A DNA stretch of 64,000 nucleotides from Barnesiella sp. An55 (GCF_002161555.1 NZ_NFHZ01000014.1:44271-108270); one strand, 5' to 3'; counted from the stretch's first letter, positions 43,399-53,344 are shown. Translations and numbers: made by a program. Notes: generated by a model not told the origin, from the sequence alone.

Positions 43399-44298
43399 AT
43401 GAAACCTATCCTTGCACTTTTGCCCACCATGTTACTCGCCCTGCCCCTTGGGGCTGCCGAGTGCGACACGACAGTCATCTTTAACCAAAAAGAGATTCTC
43501 ATCAAAGACTCGGCCGATATCGTCTCGGTCTCGGTATATGAGGGAGAGAAGCCCTACACTAAATTCTACGAGTCGCGCTTTATCGACGGCAAGCGACAAA
43601 CCTCGTGGGAGCTATCCGAATCGGTATCGTTCCCCTTCTCGGACCTCATCACCGGGAAGAAAAAAGAGAAACGCAAACGCTTCGACCCGCACTGGTCGGG
43701 AGTCGGGTTCGGATTCTGCAACGGCATGGGCAACGGCTTGCGATTCCTCAACAACCCCAACGGCATTTCGCTCGACTTCTCGGGGTCGTTCGAGATATTC
43801 TGGAACTTCATCACGATTTACACCCCAATCCACAGTAATAACTGGGGTTTTGTTACCGGACTGGGTATCGACTGGCGCAACTATGTCATGAACGAAAACC
43901 GCTACTTCGTCAAACAAGACGGAAAGATCAGCATCGTGCCTTGCCCCGAAGGTGCCGACCTCGACTTCTCTCGCCTGAAGACCGTCGATCTCACCGTGCC
44001 TCTGCTCGTCGAATGGCAAACTCATAAGTTCCTGCACGGCCCGATATTCTTCTCGCTGGGCCCGGTTATCGGCATCAAAACCTACAGCAGCACAAAGACT
44101 ATCTATAAAACAGACGGCAACAAGGTAAAACTATTCGAGAAAAACATCAAGCCCAACCCCATCAACCTCGATATTATGGCTCAAGGCGGATATGGCACGT
44201 TTGGTTTCTATGTGAAACTGTCGCCCTTCAACATCATGCAACAGAGCCGGGCACCCCAAATGCGCAGCTTCTCGGCCGGGGTAATGCTCCACTTCTAA
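43399..44298 (+). CDS. Outer-membrane beta-barrel protein
   Basis: 299-aa exported protein. Signal peptide about 1-19 (LALPLGAA before ECDTT). A small N-terminal domain (about 20-90) precedes a barrel-like region with alternating strands: SGVGFGFCNGMGNGLRF, GISLDFSGSFEIFWNFITIY and GFVTGLGIDW. The chain ends in AGVMLHF with the terminal Phe expected for outer-membrane insertion. It is the last gene of the second sigma-factor module; the sigma factor may respond to the state of the envelope via this group (inference). Confidence 0.82.
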   Translation: MKPILALLPTMLLALPLGAAECDTTVIFNQKEILIKDSADIVSVSVYEGEKPYTKFYESRFIDGKRQTSWELSESVSFPFSDLITGKKKEKRKRFDPHWSGVGFGFCNGMGNGLRFLNNPNGISLDFSGSFEIFWNFITIYTPIHSNNWGFVTGLGIDWRNYVMNENRYFVKQDGKISIVPCPEGADLDFSRLKTVDLTVPLLVEWQTHKFLHGPIFFSLGPVIGIKTYSSTKTIYKTDGNKVKLFEKNIKPNPINLDIMAQGGYGTFGFYVKLSPFNIMQQSRAPQMRSFSAGVMLHF

Positions 44299-44318
44299 AA
44301 TACCTGTTCATACGACTC

Positions 44319-44351
44319 AGCCGGATAGAAACATTCGATTTCTATCCGGCT
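44319..44351 (+). terminator. Terminator of the second ECF sigma module
   Basis: A perfect 13-bp stem (44319-44331 with 44339-44351) and 7-nt loop, then TCTTTATGC. It is 20 bp past the beta-barrel stop. Confidence 0.82.
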
Positions 44352-44488
44352 TCTTTATGCATCTTAAATATGAATATTTATTCTATAATTCGATAAAATG
44401 CGTTTATTTATTCAAATTTAGCGGAATTTAGTGGGGGTATATCTGCATTATTATTACATTTGCAGGGTCAAATTACAACAGAATCATC

Positions 44489-46018
44489 ATGGACGAAAAA
44501 ACCAAAATACCTGCTCCACTTATTGCACTCATTCCCTTGGTCGTACTCGTAGGGCTACTGGCCATGGTCATCCCCACCTTTGGGAGCGACGCCCTGCTGG
44601 GCGGCAGCCAGGTGTCGCTGCTTGTCGCCTCGGCCGTGTGTGTGGCCATTGCCATGGGAGGCTACAACTACAAGTGGAGTGTACTCGAGGAAGGTATGGC
44701 CAAAAACATCAAGAAGGTAACACCGGCCATCATCATCCTGCTGCTCATCGGTGCCATCTCGGGTACCTGGATGCTCAGCGGGGTGGTCCCCACGCTTATC
44801 TCCTACGGGTTGAACATTCTGTCGCCCCGATTCTTCCTGGCCTCGTGCTGCATCATCTGCGCCATTGTCTCGATTATAACGGGTAGTTCGTGGACGACCA
44901 TCGCCACCATAGGAGTTGCTCTGCTGGGAATAGGCAAAGCCATGGGATTCGATGCCGGATGGATTGCCGGAGCCATCATTTCGGGGGCCTACTTCGGCGA
45001 CAAAATCTCACCCCTCTCCGACACCACGGTACTCGCCTCGTCCACCACAGGCACCAAGCTGTTTACCCACATACGCTACATGCTGATTACCACCGTACCT
45101 TCGATGGTCATCACTCTCATTATCTTTACCGTGGCCGGGCTCTCGATGAGCCATACCGACAGTGCGCAAAGTGCCCTCTTTGCCGACACGCTGGCTCAGA
45201 AATTCAATCTCTCGCCCTGGTTGCTGCTGGTTCCCCTCATCACGGGAGTTCTTATTCTGGCCAAGCTCCCCACTATCATCACCCTTTTCATTTCGTCGGT
45301 GATAGCAGGTATCTGTATTCTGATATTCCAGCCCCACATTCTGCTGCAAATCGCCTCAAGCGAGAGCCTCGACTTCGCCACCGGTTTTAAGGGGCTGATG
45401 ACCTCGGTATTCGGCAGTACCGCTCTATCGACGGGGCACCCCGAAATCGATGCCCTGGTAGCCACCCGAGGCATGCGGGGCATGATGGATACCATCTGGC
45501 TCATCATCTGCGCCATGTGTTTCGGTGGAGTGATGTCGGCCAGTCACATGATACGCAGCATCACCAACCTCTTCGTTCGGTTTGTCAAAAAACCCAAAAG
45601 CGCCGTGTGTTCGACCGTAGGGGCTGGGCTCTTTTTCAACGCCTGCACCGCCGACCAGTATCTGTCGATTATACTCACGGGAAATCTGTTCAAGGAGTTG
45701 TATCACAACCGCGGGATGGAGAGCCGACTGCTCAGCCGCACCGTAGAAGATTCGGTCACGGTCACCTCGGTACTTATTCCCTGGAACTCCTGCGGCATGA
45801 CTCAGGCCACCGTGTTGGGAGTGGGAACACTCACCTATCTACCCTACTGCTTCTTCAATCTGCTGAGTCCCCTCATGTCGATACTCGTCGTGTTCACCGG
45901 GTTCAAGATAAAACAAAGCCTCGCTCCATTCACAACTCAAGGAAGCGAGACCACGCAAGGCACGCACAATGCTCCGCCCGTATTCTCGTCGGGTAACTTC
46001 GCAGCACTCAAAAAATAG
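44489..46018 (+). CDS. nhaC: Na+/H+ antiporter NhaC family
   Basis: 509-aa inner-membrane protein with about 11-12 hydrophobic segments. NhaC features: IIILLLIGAISGTWMLSGVVPTLISYG, the conserved GSSWTTIATIGVALLGIG, and AGAIISGAYFGDKISPLSDTT. In the second half TGHPEIDALVATRGMRGM and the Asn/Ser-rich ACTADQYLSIILTGNLF are conserved. It exchanges sodium for protons. Full length. The likely -7 box is TACATTTG at 44455-44462, 27 bp before the start codon. It is not in an operon. Confidence 0.93.
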   Translation: MDEKTKIPAPLIALIPLVVLVGLLAMVIPTFGSDALLGGSQVSLLVASAVCVAIAMGGYNYKWSVLEEGMAKNIKKVTPAIIILLLIGAISGTWMLSGVVPTLISYGLNILSPRFFLASCCIICAIVSIITGSSWTTIATIGVALLGIGKAMGFDAGWIAGAIISGAYFGDKISPLSDTTVLASSTTGTKLFTHIRYMLITTVPSMVITLIIFTVAGLSMSHTDSAQSALFADTLAQKFNLSPWLLLVPLITGVLILAKLPTIITLFISSVIAGICILIFQPHILLQIASSESLDFATGFKGLMTSVFGSTALSTGHPEIDALVATRGMRGMMDTIWLIICAMCFGGVMSASHMIRSITNLFVRFVKKPKSAVCSTVGAGLFFNACTADQYLSIILTGNLFKELYHNRGMESRLLSRTVEDSVTVTSVLIPWNSCGMTQATVLGVGTLTYLPYCFFNLLSPLMSILVVFTGFKIKQSLAPFTTQGSETTQGTHNAPPVFSSGNFAALKK

Positions 46019-46084
46019 AGATAGCACCCTCGACCCTCATCGCACACAAGGCTCGAGAGCAATGACCGAGGTCAGTCTCTCCTC

Positions 46085-46324
46085 TCACTCCTTCTCTTCG
46101 GAGAGAGTCGTCGTGTTACTCAAGATGGTATCGGCTTTGGCCACATCGTCGGCAAAGACATTCAGCCGAATGGCTCCTACCTCCGAGTTGGTCAACGGCA
46201 ATACGCTGGAGAAGATTTCGTTCGACAAGAAACAGGGAACTCCGTTGGTCTCCAACACGTCTTTCACGATATTCGCTTCGACCGACGAGTCGAACGTACG
46301 ATACAACACAATCTCTTTTTCCAT
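46085..46324 (-). CDS. DUF2007-family small protein
   Basis: 79-aa protein with the DUF2007 pattern: VLYRTFDSSVEANIVKDVLETNGVPCFLSNE followed by the short strand IRLNVFADDVAKADTIL. Members are described as putative signal-transducing proteins; structure resembles a small ferredoxin-like fold, and no role is proven. Full length. The promoter (46350-46381) belongs to the dispersed promoter-bearing repeat family. Confidence 0.85.
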   Translation of the reverse strand: MEKEIVLYRTFDSSVEANIVKDVLETNGVPCFLSNEIFSSVLPLTNSEVGAIRLNVFADDVAKADTILSNTTTLSEEKE

Positions 46325-46349
46325 AATAGGGGTATTTTAGGTAGTTATC

Positions 46350-46418
46350 CAAACATAGCGAAAGGCGAGAGCAGAGGCAAATGAAAACGTGGTTTTCCAG
46401 TTTGGCACTGCCAGCCGC
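46350..46418 (-). repeat. Promoter-bearing repeat copy upstream of the DUF2007 gene
   Basis: Read on the minus strand, about 69 bp align with the dnaB unit over their whole length, from GCGG near 46418 through CTGCTCTCGCCTTTCGC to TATGTTTG at 46350-46357. Within it TTTG (complement of 46378-46381), 20 bases, TATGTTTG forms a full promoter. The last 32 positions match the dnaB unit at 29. Confidence 0.75.
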
Positions 46419-46557
46419 ATCCCATAATCCAAATATAGGTAAAATTCACCAAAAAAGCAAATAGAATCACAGAAGTTTCAGACTCTGCCGGACGAATCTC
46501 ACCACACGCTATTATCATAACGCGTTTAACAGGGAAAATCCCTACACCCCTACACCC

Positions 46558-47502
46558 CTACCCCTTTTCTTGCAAAGAAAAAAAGAGCGCCCGCACAGCC
46601 TCGGTATAAGCCTCGGGCGAACGAGCCTTCAACACCCGTTTCTTCATGCGCTTATCGACATCGGGCAACAAGTATTCCCAAAACGCAGCCATGCGCGCAA
46701 GCAACTGGTGAGCCCCCTGCAGCACCCGGGCATAGCCGGTGAATACCTGCTCGTGCAGCCGAGCCACCCGCTCGTAGCGTAGAGGCCCGGGGTCGCCCCC
46801 ATAAGCATAAGCCTCGGCCAGCCAGGGACGGGCCAACAACCCGCGCCCCACCATCAAACCGGCCAACCGGGGGAAACGCGCTTCGATTGCCACCATCTCT
46901 TCCACCGCAACAAGATCGCCATTATAGACCAATGGGAGGTGACACGCCTCGTAAAACCGGGCAAAGGAATCAATATCGGGATTGCCCTTGTATTGCTGCC
47001 TTCCCAGCCGGGCGTGGAGGGTAATCTGCCGCACAGGTCCACCCTCAAGGATGGGCAACAGCCGCAGCGATTCGTCGGGGCACTCCCACCCCAACCGCAT
47101 CTTTACCGAGAAATCAATATCTCCGTATCGCTCGAGCGGACACAACAACCGCTCTACCTCATCGGGATAAGGCAATATGCCCGACCCTTTGTGTCGGCGA
47201 GCCAACAGCGGGAACGGACATCCCAAATTGATATCGATGCGTCGATAACCGCAGGCCGCTATGCCATCGACCAGACGACACAATTCATCGGGAAGCGAGG
47301 CAATCAACTGCGGCACAACCGCCACACCCCGATTGGCTTCGGGCTCGATATCGCGCAAATCTTTACGCCGGAGCTCCTCCTTTTCGAGTCGTACGAATGG
47401 CATGTAATAGGCCTCGACCCCACCGAAGAGCGAGGCATGGGCAGCACGGTAAACCGCATCGGTATAACCTTGCAACGGTGCAAAATAGACGGGTAGTGAC
47501 AT
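46558..47502 (-). CDS. tRNA-dihydrouridine synthase
   Basis: 314-aa flavoenzyme that reduces uridine in tRNA. TIM-barrel features: YFAPLQGYTDAVYRAAH at the N-terminus, QLIASLPDELCRLVDGIAACGYRRIDINLGCPFP with the catalytic Cys (near residue 94), RRHKGSGILP, DFSVKMRLGW, LHARLGRQQYKG and LMVGRGLLARPWL. Which Dus subfamily (A, B or C) it belongs to is not clear. Full length. A TACTTTTG box on the minus strand at 47508-47515 is only 5 bp from the start codon, so the mRNA would be leaderless. Confidence 0.92.
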   Translation of the reverse strand: MSLPVYFAPLQGYTDAVYRAAHASLFGGVEAYYMPFVRLEKEELRRKDLRDIEPEANRGVAVVPQLIASLPDELCRLVDGIAACGYRRIDINLGCPFPLLARRHKGSGILPYPDEVERLLCPLERYGDIDFSVKMRLGWECPDESLRLLPILEGGPVRQITLHARLGRQQYKGNPDIDSFARFYEACHLPLVYNGDLVAVEEMVAIEARFPRLAGLMVGRGLLARPWLAEAYAYGGDPGPLRYERVARLHEQVFTGYARVLQGAHQLLARMAAFWEYLLPDVDKRMKKRVLKARSPEAYTEAVRALFFSLQEKG

Positions 47503-47650
47503 GGAAACAAAAGTAATACAATCGGGGGGAGGGAACCAAACTTACTCGCACTTTTTATTGAACGACCGTTTAAAATTGAAGCCTTTCGAACTCTGCTCTC
47601 GCTTTTTATATCTACCTTTGAGATATAAAAGAAACAAACCTCCTAACATC

Positions 47651-48562
47651 ATGCTTACTCGTCAAATTCTTTCGGCAACTCTCCTACTCCTCTTTTCCTC
47701 CATATTGCCGGCACACGCCCTCTTGCCCGAGGCGTCGGCTACCGTCTCGCATCGCATCGAACAGCTCTTGCAAGACAAGTCGGCAACCGTGGGGGTAGCC
47801 TGCTCGATCAACGGACAAAACTTTGCCTTCAACGACACGGTGCGCTACCCGCTCATGAGTGTGTTCAAACTGCATGTAGCCGTGGCAGTCCTGCAACGCA
47901 TGGAAGCCGACGGTACCCGACTCGACGAGATACTGCACATCGACTCTACTCAGATGCGCCGCGATACCTACAGCCCGCTACTCGACCGCTACCCTTCGGG
48001 GTGTTTCGACATCTCCTATGCCCAACTGCTACACTACGCCCTCGCCTTGAGCGACAACAACGCCTGCGACCTGCTCATCGCCCGTGCCGGCGGCATCGAT
48101 GCAGTAAAAAGTTGTATCGACCGGGCGGGTATCACCGGCTACGACCTCACCGAAACCGAGGCCTCGATGCATGCCAATATACCGGCCTGTTATCGCAACT
48201 GGGGCCACCCCTCGTCGGTCGTGCAGTTGTTGCAAAAGATTCACGATGGCGCTTTGCTGAACGAGGAGCATACCCGTTTCATCTGCTCGACCCTTGTCGA
48301 GATCTCGACCGGCACCAATAAGATACGGGCCGGACTACCTTCTGATATCACGCTGGGACACAAGACCGGCAGCTCGGGAAAGGTGACCGACGGAGTGACG
48401 ATTGCCGACAACGACGCCGGCTTTATCGTTCTGCCCGATGGCCGAGTATGCTACCTGACTGTCTTTGTCAAAGACTCCCGCGAGAGCGACGCCACCAATG
48501 CCGACCTCATTGCCCAGATTACCCGCATCATCTATCGAGCCATCACCCAACCCTGCCGATAA
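47651..48562 (+). CDS. Class A beta-lactamase (CfxA/CblA-like, subclass A2)
   Basis: 303-aa exported serine beta-lactamase. Signal peptide about 1-23 (SILPAHA). Catalytic motifs: SVFK (S70 and K73, coincidentally on standard numbering), SDN (134-136) and KTG at 238-240 in LGHKTGSSG. The omega-loop region has LTETEASMHAN with E168/E170 as the candidate general base. These features fit the subclass A2 enzymes of Bacteroidetes (CblA, CfxA type), which mainly hydrolyse cephalosporins. The start at 47651 gives a clean signal peptide. The probable -7 box is TACCTTTG at 47613-47620. It has no mobile-element neighbours, so looks chromosomal and native. Confidence 0.93.
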   Translation: MLTRQILSATLLLLFSSILPAHALLPEASATVSHRIEQLLQDKSATVGVACSINGQNFAFNDTVRYPLMSVFKLHVAVAVLQRMEADGTRLDEILHIDSTQMRRDTYSPLLDRYPSGCFDISYAQLLHYALALSDNNACDLLIARAGGIDAVKSCIDRAGITGYDLTETEASMHANIPACYRNWGHPSSVVQLLQKIHDGALLNEEHTRFICSTLVEISTGTNKIRAGLPSDITLGHKTGSSGKVTDGVTIADNDAGFIVLPDGRVCYLTVFVKDSRESDATNADLIAQITRIIYRAITQPCR

Positions 48563-48627
48563 ACGGCCGTGATCTTTTCAAGGGTAAGCCATCCCCGTAT
48601 CGAGAACGAATTGACCGAGTACAAAAA

Positions 48628-48665
48628 AACCGTCCGCTACATCCTTGACGATGCACCAGACGGTT
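48628..48665. terminator. Terminator between the beta-lactamase and dnaJ
   Basis: Arms AACCGTC (48628-48634) and GACGGTT (48659-48665) close an imperfectly paired hairpin. On the minus strand a T7 run follows, fitting dnaJ; on the plus strand CCTTTTG follows. Confidence 0.7.
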
Positions 48666-48699
48666 CCTTTTGATTATATCCTATGTGTTAACTCTGTTA

Positions 48700-49860
48700 T
48701 TACTCAAACATGTGACGCAATTTGCTGAATATACGCTGCTTGGTCGTGAGCGTAGGCTGCATGTTGGGCGAAGTCTTCAACTCCTCGAAGTGTTTCTTCT
48801 CGGCAGCATTGAGGTTCTCGGGGATATAGACCGACACGTTCACAATCAAGTCGCCCACACCATAACGGTTGACCGAGGGCAATCCTTTACCCCGCAAGCG
48901 GAAAATCTTGCCGGGTTGGGTTCCCGGTTCTACCTTGATACGAGCTTTTCCGTCGAGCGTGGGAACTTCGACCGAGCCACCCAGCACAGCCGTAGGCAAG
49001 TCGAGCAACAGATTATAAATCAAGTCGTTCTCATCACGAACCAAGTCGGGATGCGGCTCCTCTTCGATGAGGATGAGCAGGTCGCCGTTCACACCACCGT
49101 GACGGGCGGCATTACCCTTACCGGCCATTGAGAGCTGCATGCCCTCCGATACACCGGCCGGGATGTTGATGGTGATTACCTCCTCTTCGCGCACGATACC
49201 TTCGCCTGCACAGTGCGGACATTTCTTGGTAATGATGCGCCCCTCGCCTCCACAATCGGGGCAAGTGGTGGTCGATTGCATGGCCCCGAGGAATGTCTGT
49301 TGAACCCGAGTCACCACGCCCGAACCGTTACACTTCGAACAAGTGGTATAGGCCGTACCGTTCTCGGCACCCGTTCCTTTACAGTAGGAACAGCTTACAT
49401 ATTTGGGCACCTTGATTTTCTTCTCGACTCCGGTAGCAATCTCCTTAAGGGAGAGTTTTACTTTCACACGCAAATCGGAGCCCTTGTTGACATGACGACG
49501 GCCGCCACGCGAACTGCTGCTGCCTCCGCCAAAGCCTTCGAAGCCACCGAAACTGCCTCCGAAGATATCGCCGAAATGCGAGAAAATATCTTCCATGGAC
49601 ATACCGCCACCGCTGAAACCGCCGCCGGCAGAACCGCCCAAACCTTGATGCCCGAACTGGTCGTAACGAGCCCGTTTGTCGGGATCGCTCAGCACCTCGT
49701 AGGCCTCGGCTGCCTCTTTGAATTTCTCTTCGGCCTCTTTATTACCGGGATTCTTATCGGGGTGATATTGAATAGCCTTTTTACGGTATGCCTTCTTTAT
49801 CTCTTCGGGTGTCGCATTTTTGGCGACGCCCAGCACTTCATAATAATCTCTCTTTTCCAT
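48700..49860 (-). CDS. dnaJ: Chaperone protein DnaJ
   Basis: 386-aa type I DnaJ co-chaperone of DnaK. The J domain (about 4-70) has the HPD motif in YHPDKNPG. A Gly/Phe-rich region follows (about 75-125, [17 protein letters not shown] and [16 protein letters not shown]). The zinc-binding region has all four CxxCxGxG repeats: [24 protein letters not shown] and CPHCAGEG. The C-terminal substrate domain is complete. It follows grpE by 21 bp on the same strand and is surely cotranscribed. dnaK is not in the window. Confidence 0.97.
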   Translation of the reverse strand: MEKRDYYEVLGVAKNATPEEIKKAYRKKAIQYHPDKNPGNKEAEEKFKEAAEAYEVLSDPDKRARYDQFGHQGLGGSAGGGFSGGGMSMEDIFSHFGDIFGGSFGGFEGFGGGSSSSRGGRRHVNKGSDLRVKVKLSLKEIATGVEKKIKVPKYVSCSYCKGTGAENGTAYTTCSKCNGSGVVTRVQQTFLGAMQSTTTCPDCGGEGRIITKKCPHCAGEGIVREEEVITINIPAGVSEGMQLSMAGKGNAARHGGVNGDLLILIEEEPHPDLVRDENDLIYNLLLDLPTAVLGGSVEVPTLDGKARIKVEPGTQPGKIFRLRGKGLPSVNRYGVGDLIVNVSVYIPENLNAAEKKHFEELKTSPNMQPTLTTKQRIFSKLRHMFE

Positions 49861-49881
49861 TGCTCTCTATCCCTCTCTGTT

Positions 49882-50517
49882 TTATTCTCCCACGACTACT
49901 TTGGCGAATCGGATAACCTTGTCGTTAAGTGTATAGCCCTTTTGAACGGTATCGATTACCTTGCCTTTCTGGGCAGGGTCGGGAGCCGGGAATGTGGTCA
50001 CGGCCTCGTGATACTCGGTATCGAAATCGGCATCTTTCGTAGGAATCTCTTTCACGCCGTTCTGCTCGAGGAATGATTTGAATTTATTGTATATCAAGTT
50101 CATACCCTCTTTCACGCCGTTCAAGTCGTTACTCTCTTCCACAGCGGCCAATCCTCGTTCGAAATCGTCGATTACCGGCAGAATCGCCTTCATGCAATTT
50201 TCATTGCCGTTTTTAATCAAATCGGCTTTCTCGCGCAATGTCCGTTTACGGAAGTTATCAAACTCGGCCATGAGCAGCAGATAATCTTTCTGCATCTTCT
50301 CGATGGTCGCTTTCAACGTATCCAGCTCGGCTGACAATTTGGCAGCCTCATCGGCTTCACCCCCTTCGGCTGCGGGTTCGCCCGTCTCCGCATCTTGGGG
50401 CTGTTGCTCACAGGCCTCCTTCTCGTCTTTTTCAGGAGCCTCGTCCTCAATTACTTGCGATTTCTCGCGTTCTTTTTCTTCAGCCATATCTTTAGTTTTT
50501 CTTTTTTTACGATTCAT
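49882..50517 (-). CDS. grpE: Nucleotide exchange factor GrpE
   Basis: 211-aa co-chaperone that exchanges nucleotide on DnaK. The N-terminal ~65 residues are acidic and low-complexity; then comes the long helix KLSAELDTLKATIEKMQKDY, the conserved FDNFRKRTLREK, and the beta domain PIVIDDFERGL-type block (PVIDDFERGL) with DTVQKGYTLNDKVIRFAKVVVG at the end. The start at 50517 (MNRKKRKTK) is chosen because a strong GAGGAGG ribosome site lies just upstream; the ATG at 50487 (MAEEKE) has no such site. First gene of grpE-dnaJ. Confidence 0.95.
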   Translation of the reverse strand: MNRKKRKTKDMAEEKEREKSQVIEDEAPEKDEKEACEQQPQDAETGEPAAEGGEADEAAKLSAELDTLKATIEKMQKDYLLLMAEFDNFRKRTLREKADLIKNGNENCMKAILPVIDDFERGLAAVEESNDLNGVKEGMNLIYNKFKSFLEQNGVKEIPTKDADFDTEYHEAVTTFPAPDPAQKGKVIDTVQKGYTLNDKVIRFAKVVVGE

Positions 50518-50655
50518 ATTCTGCCTCCTCGAAGAATGATCTTCAACAAGCATTTATATAGTATCAAAAACACTGCCAAACCAGGGATGACTGTATTTTT
50601 GTCACTATCGTCCCCGGCTGTTGTCACCTCGGGAGTCGTGCTTCGACAAGACAAA

Positions 50656-50680
50656 GGGGCGACCTTAACAAGGCCGCCCC
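50656..50680 (-). terminator. GH84 gene terminator
   Basis: Stem 50656-50666 with 50670-50680 (one mismatch) and a 3-nt loop, just past the GH84 stop. On the minus strand it is followed by TTTGTC. Confidence 0.65.
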
Positions 50681-50709
50681 TCCACTATCTTTAATCCTCT
50701 GCCTGTTTT

Positions 50710-53280
50710 CTATTTCGCAACCGGTACGATTTCGAAGATTTCGGCGTCGCCAGCAAGGCTTATCCGGGTGACATTGGGCTTCACCTCTATCTTACCGAAG
50801 GGGCCCGTCACCTCACGACTATCGACAATGGAACCTTTGGCATCCAGCTGCGTCACCTTCATAGCCAGGGGCTTGTTATCCTTCTGTTTATTCATCAACA
50901 CGATATATTCGCTCACCCCGGGTTTCGCTCCAAAGGAGATTGTAGCCGTGTTGTGATAGCTCGTTGCCAGTTGTCCGTCGAAGAGATAGAGGGCCTGTTG
51001 CAGATTATCGGCCTCCAGGGCGAAGCCCAACCGTTCGGCACGGGGCGGATTCACCTCGAACGAGCGCACCGATGCATAGTTGGTACGAGCCGACTCGAGC
51101 CGTTTCAACCGAATGTACCGGGCCTGTACCGGCTCGCCCTGCCAATCAATGACATACTGTTGCTTCAGCTCTCCGGTGAGGGGTGTCCAGGTTTTACCAT
51201 CGGCCGAATATTCCACTACGGCATGATCGAAGTAATCGACATCATCGACCGAGTTGCGGCCTTGCAGAATAGAGACCTCGGTCACCGCCTCGACTTTACC
51301 CAGGTCGAGACCTATCCAGTCGCCCGCTTTCTGAGCAATCCCCGAGGTATAATAGGTGGCAGTATCGTGGTCGAGCATGAGCTTGGCCTGGGGTGTCTTA
51401 ATCGTGCTGAAGGTCCCGATGCCTTTGTAATAGATCGGTATCTCGCCCCATATCCGAGCCAGGAAACCGTGGGCCATATCGTCCATGATATTCTCATAGA
51501 AAGGTTGCAGTTTCATGGTGCCGCTCTTGTGAGCTTCGTAGGCAGCGCGGTCGTCGCGGCTCATGAGGTTCTCTACATAACTATTCCAGAATGTCTCGTC
51601 GTCGTTGCCGGTGCGGTAGAGACGAGCCAACTCAATGGCCCGTTTACCCCGCGCGCCCAACTTCTCAAACTCCTTGAGCCAGGGGGTCAGCTCCTTGACC
51701 AGCCCCCGGTTGGCACAGTTGCTCTCTATGGTAGCGGGAGCCTTCTCTACCCGGTCAAACTCTTGCCACAGGGCATCGGCTGCCGCATCGTCCCAGTCGG
51801 CCAGATGGAAGGTGCGGGTCTCCCACGACTCGTCGCGACGGTAACCGTTCTCGGTGTCGCACGAGTGAATGGCAAAAGTACGGTAGGCCTCGCGAGCTTC
51901 GGGCATCATCACGCCCAAGCCACGCTCCCAGTTGTCGATGGGGTTATAATCGGCCACGTTCCAGGTATAGTCGGCCACGCCATAGAGGGCCAGTTTCGAG
52001 GCCTCGCCATGCTCCATGGGGTTGCTGGCAATACCGCAAAGGTCATTGGCCGTGAGAGTAGTGTCAAGACCATAAACGGGACCTTGCAGAATGACGTGAC
52101 GCACATAGTCGTTCACAGGATAGTTCCACCAGAAGTAGGCCGGCCGTTTAATGCGGCTGTTGACCCACTCCATCGTCTCGGGTGTGAGGTCGCTGCACAC
52201 TACGTCGCCGGTCCAGAAGACCTCGACCGAGGGGTCGAGCGTTTGGCCATAAATAGCCAGGGGACCCTGCGGTGTGGGGTTGGCCCACAGTTTGGAATAG
52301 TCGGTAGGACAAACCGTGAGGTAGGCCACATCGCCTTTGGCCTTGACGAAATCGGTCGTCAAGCGATTGAGCAACTCGGTCTGCTTCACGGGATTGGTAC
52401 CCTCGCCCGATATATCGTCGAAGAAGAGGGCAAAGGCACGCACGCCCAAATCGTACATCCAGTTGAATTTATTCACCAGATTCTGGTAGTCTTCTTCGTT
52501 CCATTTGATATCCTGCCCCGGGTGAATGGCCCAAACGAAATCGACCCGGTTGCGGCGGCACGCCTCGATGAGCGCCTTAATCTGTTCGGCCTCCTTCTCG
52601 GGATAGGGCAAGCGCCAATTGGGGCAACTGTGATAGGGATCGTCTTTGGGGCCATAGAGGTAACTGTTCATCTTGAACTTACCATAGAAATCGATCAGCG
52701 ACATGCGCACCTCGTGCGACCAGGGAGTACCATAGAAGCCCTCGACCACACCACGGTATTTCAGGTCGGGATAATCGTCAATCTCGACATAGGGCAGATG
52801 GCCGTTGGTCACAGCCGGGCTCTCGACCAGCTGACGCAGGGTCTGCAAGCCATAGAAGGCTCCCCGCTCGTCATACCCCACAATGGTGATACCCTTTTTG
52901 TTGACCTCCAACCGGTAGGCACCTGCCACCTGTTTCACACCATGCCGGGCCGCCGGTTTCTCTCCAAAATCGACCGAGAGTTTCACCCCCTTCTTATTCA
53001 GAGTAAGGAACGGCACATCGGCCGAAAACTTGCCTTGCAAGTCCTTCAGGTTGACCCCCTTCGAGAGGTCGAGCGTGTGAGCCCGGTCGAGGGTCATCTG
53101 TTGCGGCGTGGGATTCACCACGATACCGCCGTGATCGAGTTTCTTACCGGGGACGGCCAACACATCTTGCGACTCGGAACGCTGGCTCGACAAATCGAAC
53201 TCGGCCTCCTGAGCCCACACACTACCGCAGGCCAACATTGCGACAGCCCATGCGGTCAATACTTTGCTACACTTTATCAT
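50710..53280 (-). CDS. GH84 beta-N-acetylglucosaminidase
   Basis: 856-aa exported glycoside hydrolase. Signal peptide about 1-23. An N-terminal alpha/beta domain (about 50-170) has GAYRLEVNKKGITIVGYDERGAFYGLQTLRQL. The catalytic barrel begins at YRGVVEGFYGTPWSHEVR, with the catalytic pair D288-D289 in FALFFDDISGEG, as in Bacteroides GH84 (O-GlcNAcase-like). A helical region and a C-terminal F5/8-type carbohydrate-binding domain (about 640-770) follow. It probably removes terminal GlcNAc from host mucin glycans in the periplasm. Full length; single gene. Confidence 0.93.
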   Translation of the reverse strand: MIKCSKVLTAWAVAMLACGSVWAQEAEFDLSSQRSESQDVLAVPGKKLDHGGIVVNPTPQQMTLDRAHTLDLSKGVNLKDLQGKFSADVPFLTLNKKGVKLSVDFGEKPAARHGVKQVAGAYRLEVNKKGITIVGYDERGAFYGLQTLRQLVESPAVTNGHLPYVEIDDYPDLKYRGVVEGFYGTPWSHEVRMSLIDFYGKFKMNSYLYGPKDDPYHSCPNWRLPYPEKEAEQIKALIEACRRNRVDFVWAIHPGQDIKWNEEDYQNLVNKFNWMYDLGVRAFALFFDDISGEGTNPVKQTELLNRLTTDFVKAKGDVAYLTVCPTDYSKLWANPTPQGPLAIYGQTLDPSVEVFWTGDVVCSDLTPETMEWVNSRIKRPAYFWWNYPVNDYVRHVILQGPVYGLDTTLTANDLCGIASNPMEHGEASKLALYGVADYTWNVADYNPIDNWERGLGVMMPEAREAYRTFAIHSCDTENGYRRDESWETRTFHLADWDDAAADALWQEFDRVEKAPATIESNCANRGLVKELTPWLKEFEKLGARGKRAIELARLYRTGNDDETFWNSYVENLMSRDDRAAYEAHKSGTMKLQPFYENIMDDMAHGFLARIWGEIPIYYKGIGTFSTIKTPQAKLMLDHDTATYYTSGIAQKAGDWIGLDLGKVEAVTEVSILQGRNSVDDVDYFDHAVVEYSADGKTWTPLTGELKQQYVIDWQGEPVQARYIRLKRLESARTNYASVRSFEVNPPRAERLGFALEADNLQQALYLFDGQLATSYHNTATISFGAKPGVSEYIVLMNKQKDNKPLAMKVTQLDAKGSIVDSREVTGPFGKIEVKPNVTRISLAGDAEIFEIVPVAK

Positions 53281-53344
53281 ATTTTTGGGTTTCTAATGTT
53301 TTTCACGGGTCGGAACGAGCCCTATTTCCAGCCAAAGATAAGCA

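Noticed and set aside
44473..45706. Several antisense frames opposite nhaC
   Set aside because: Shadows of the membrane-protein gene; none has a signal or family.
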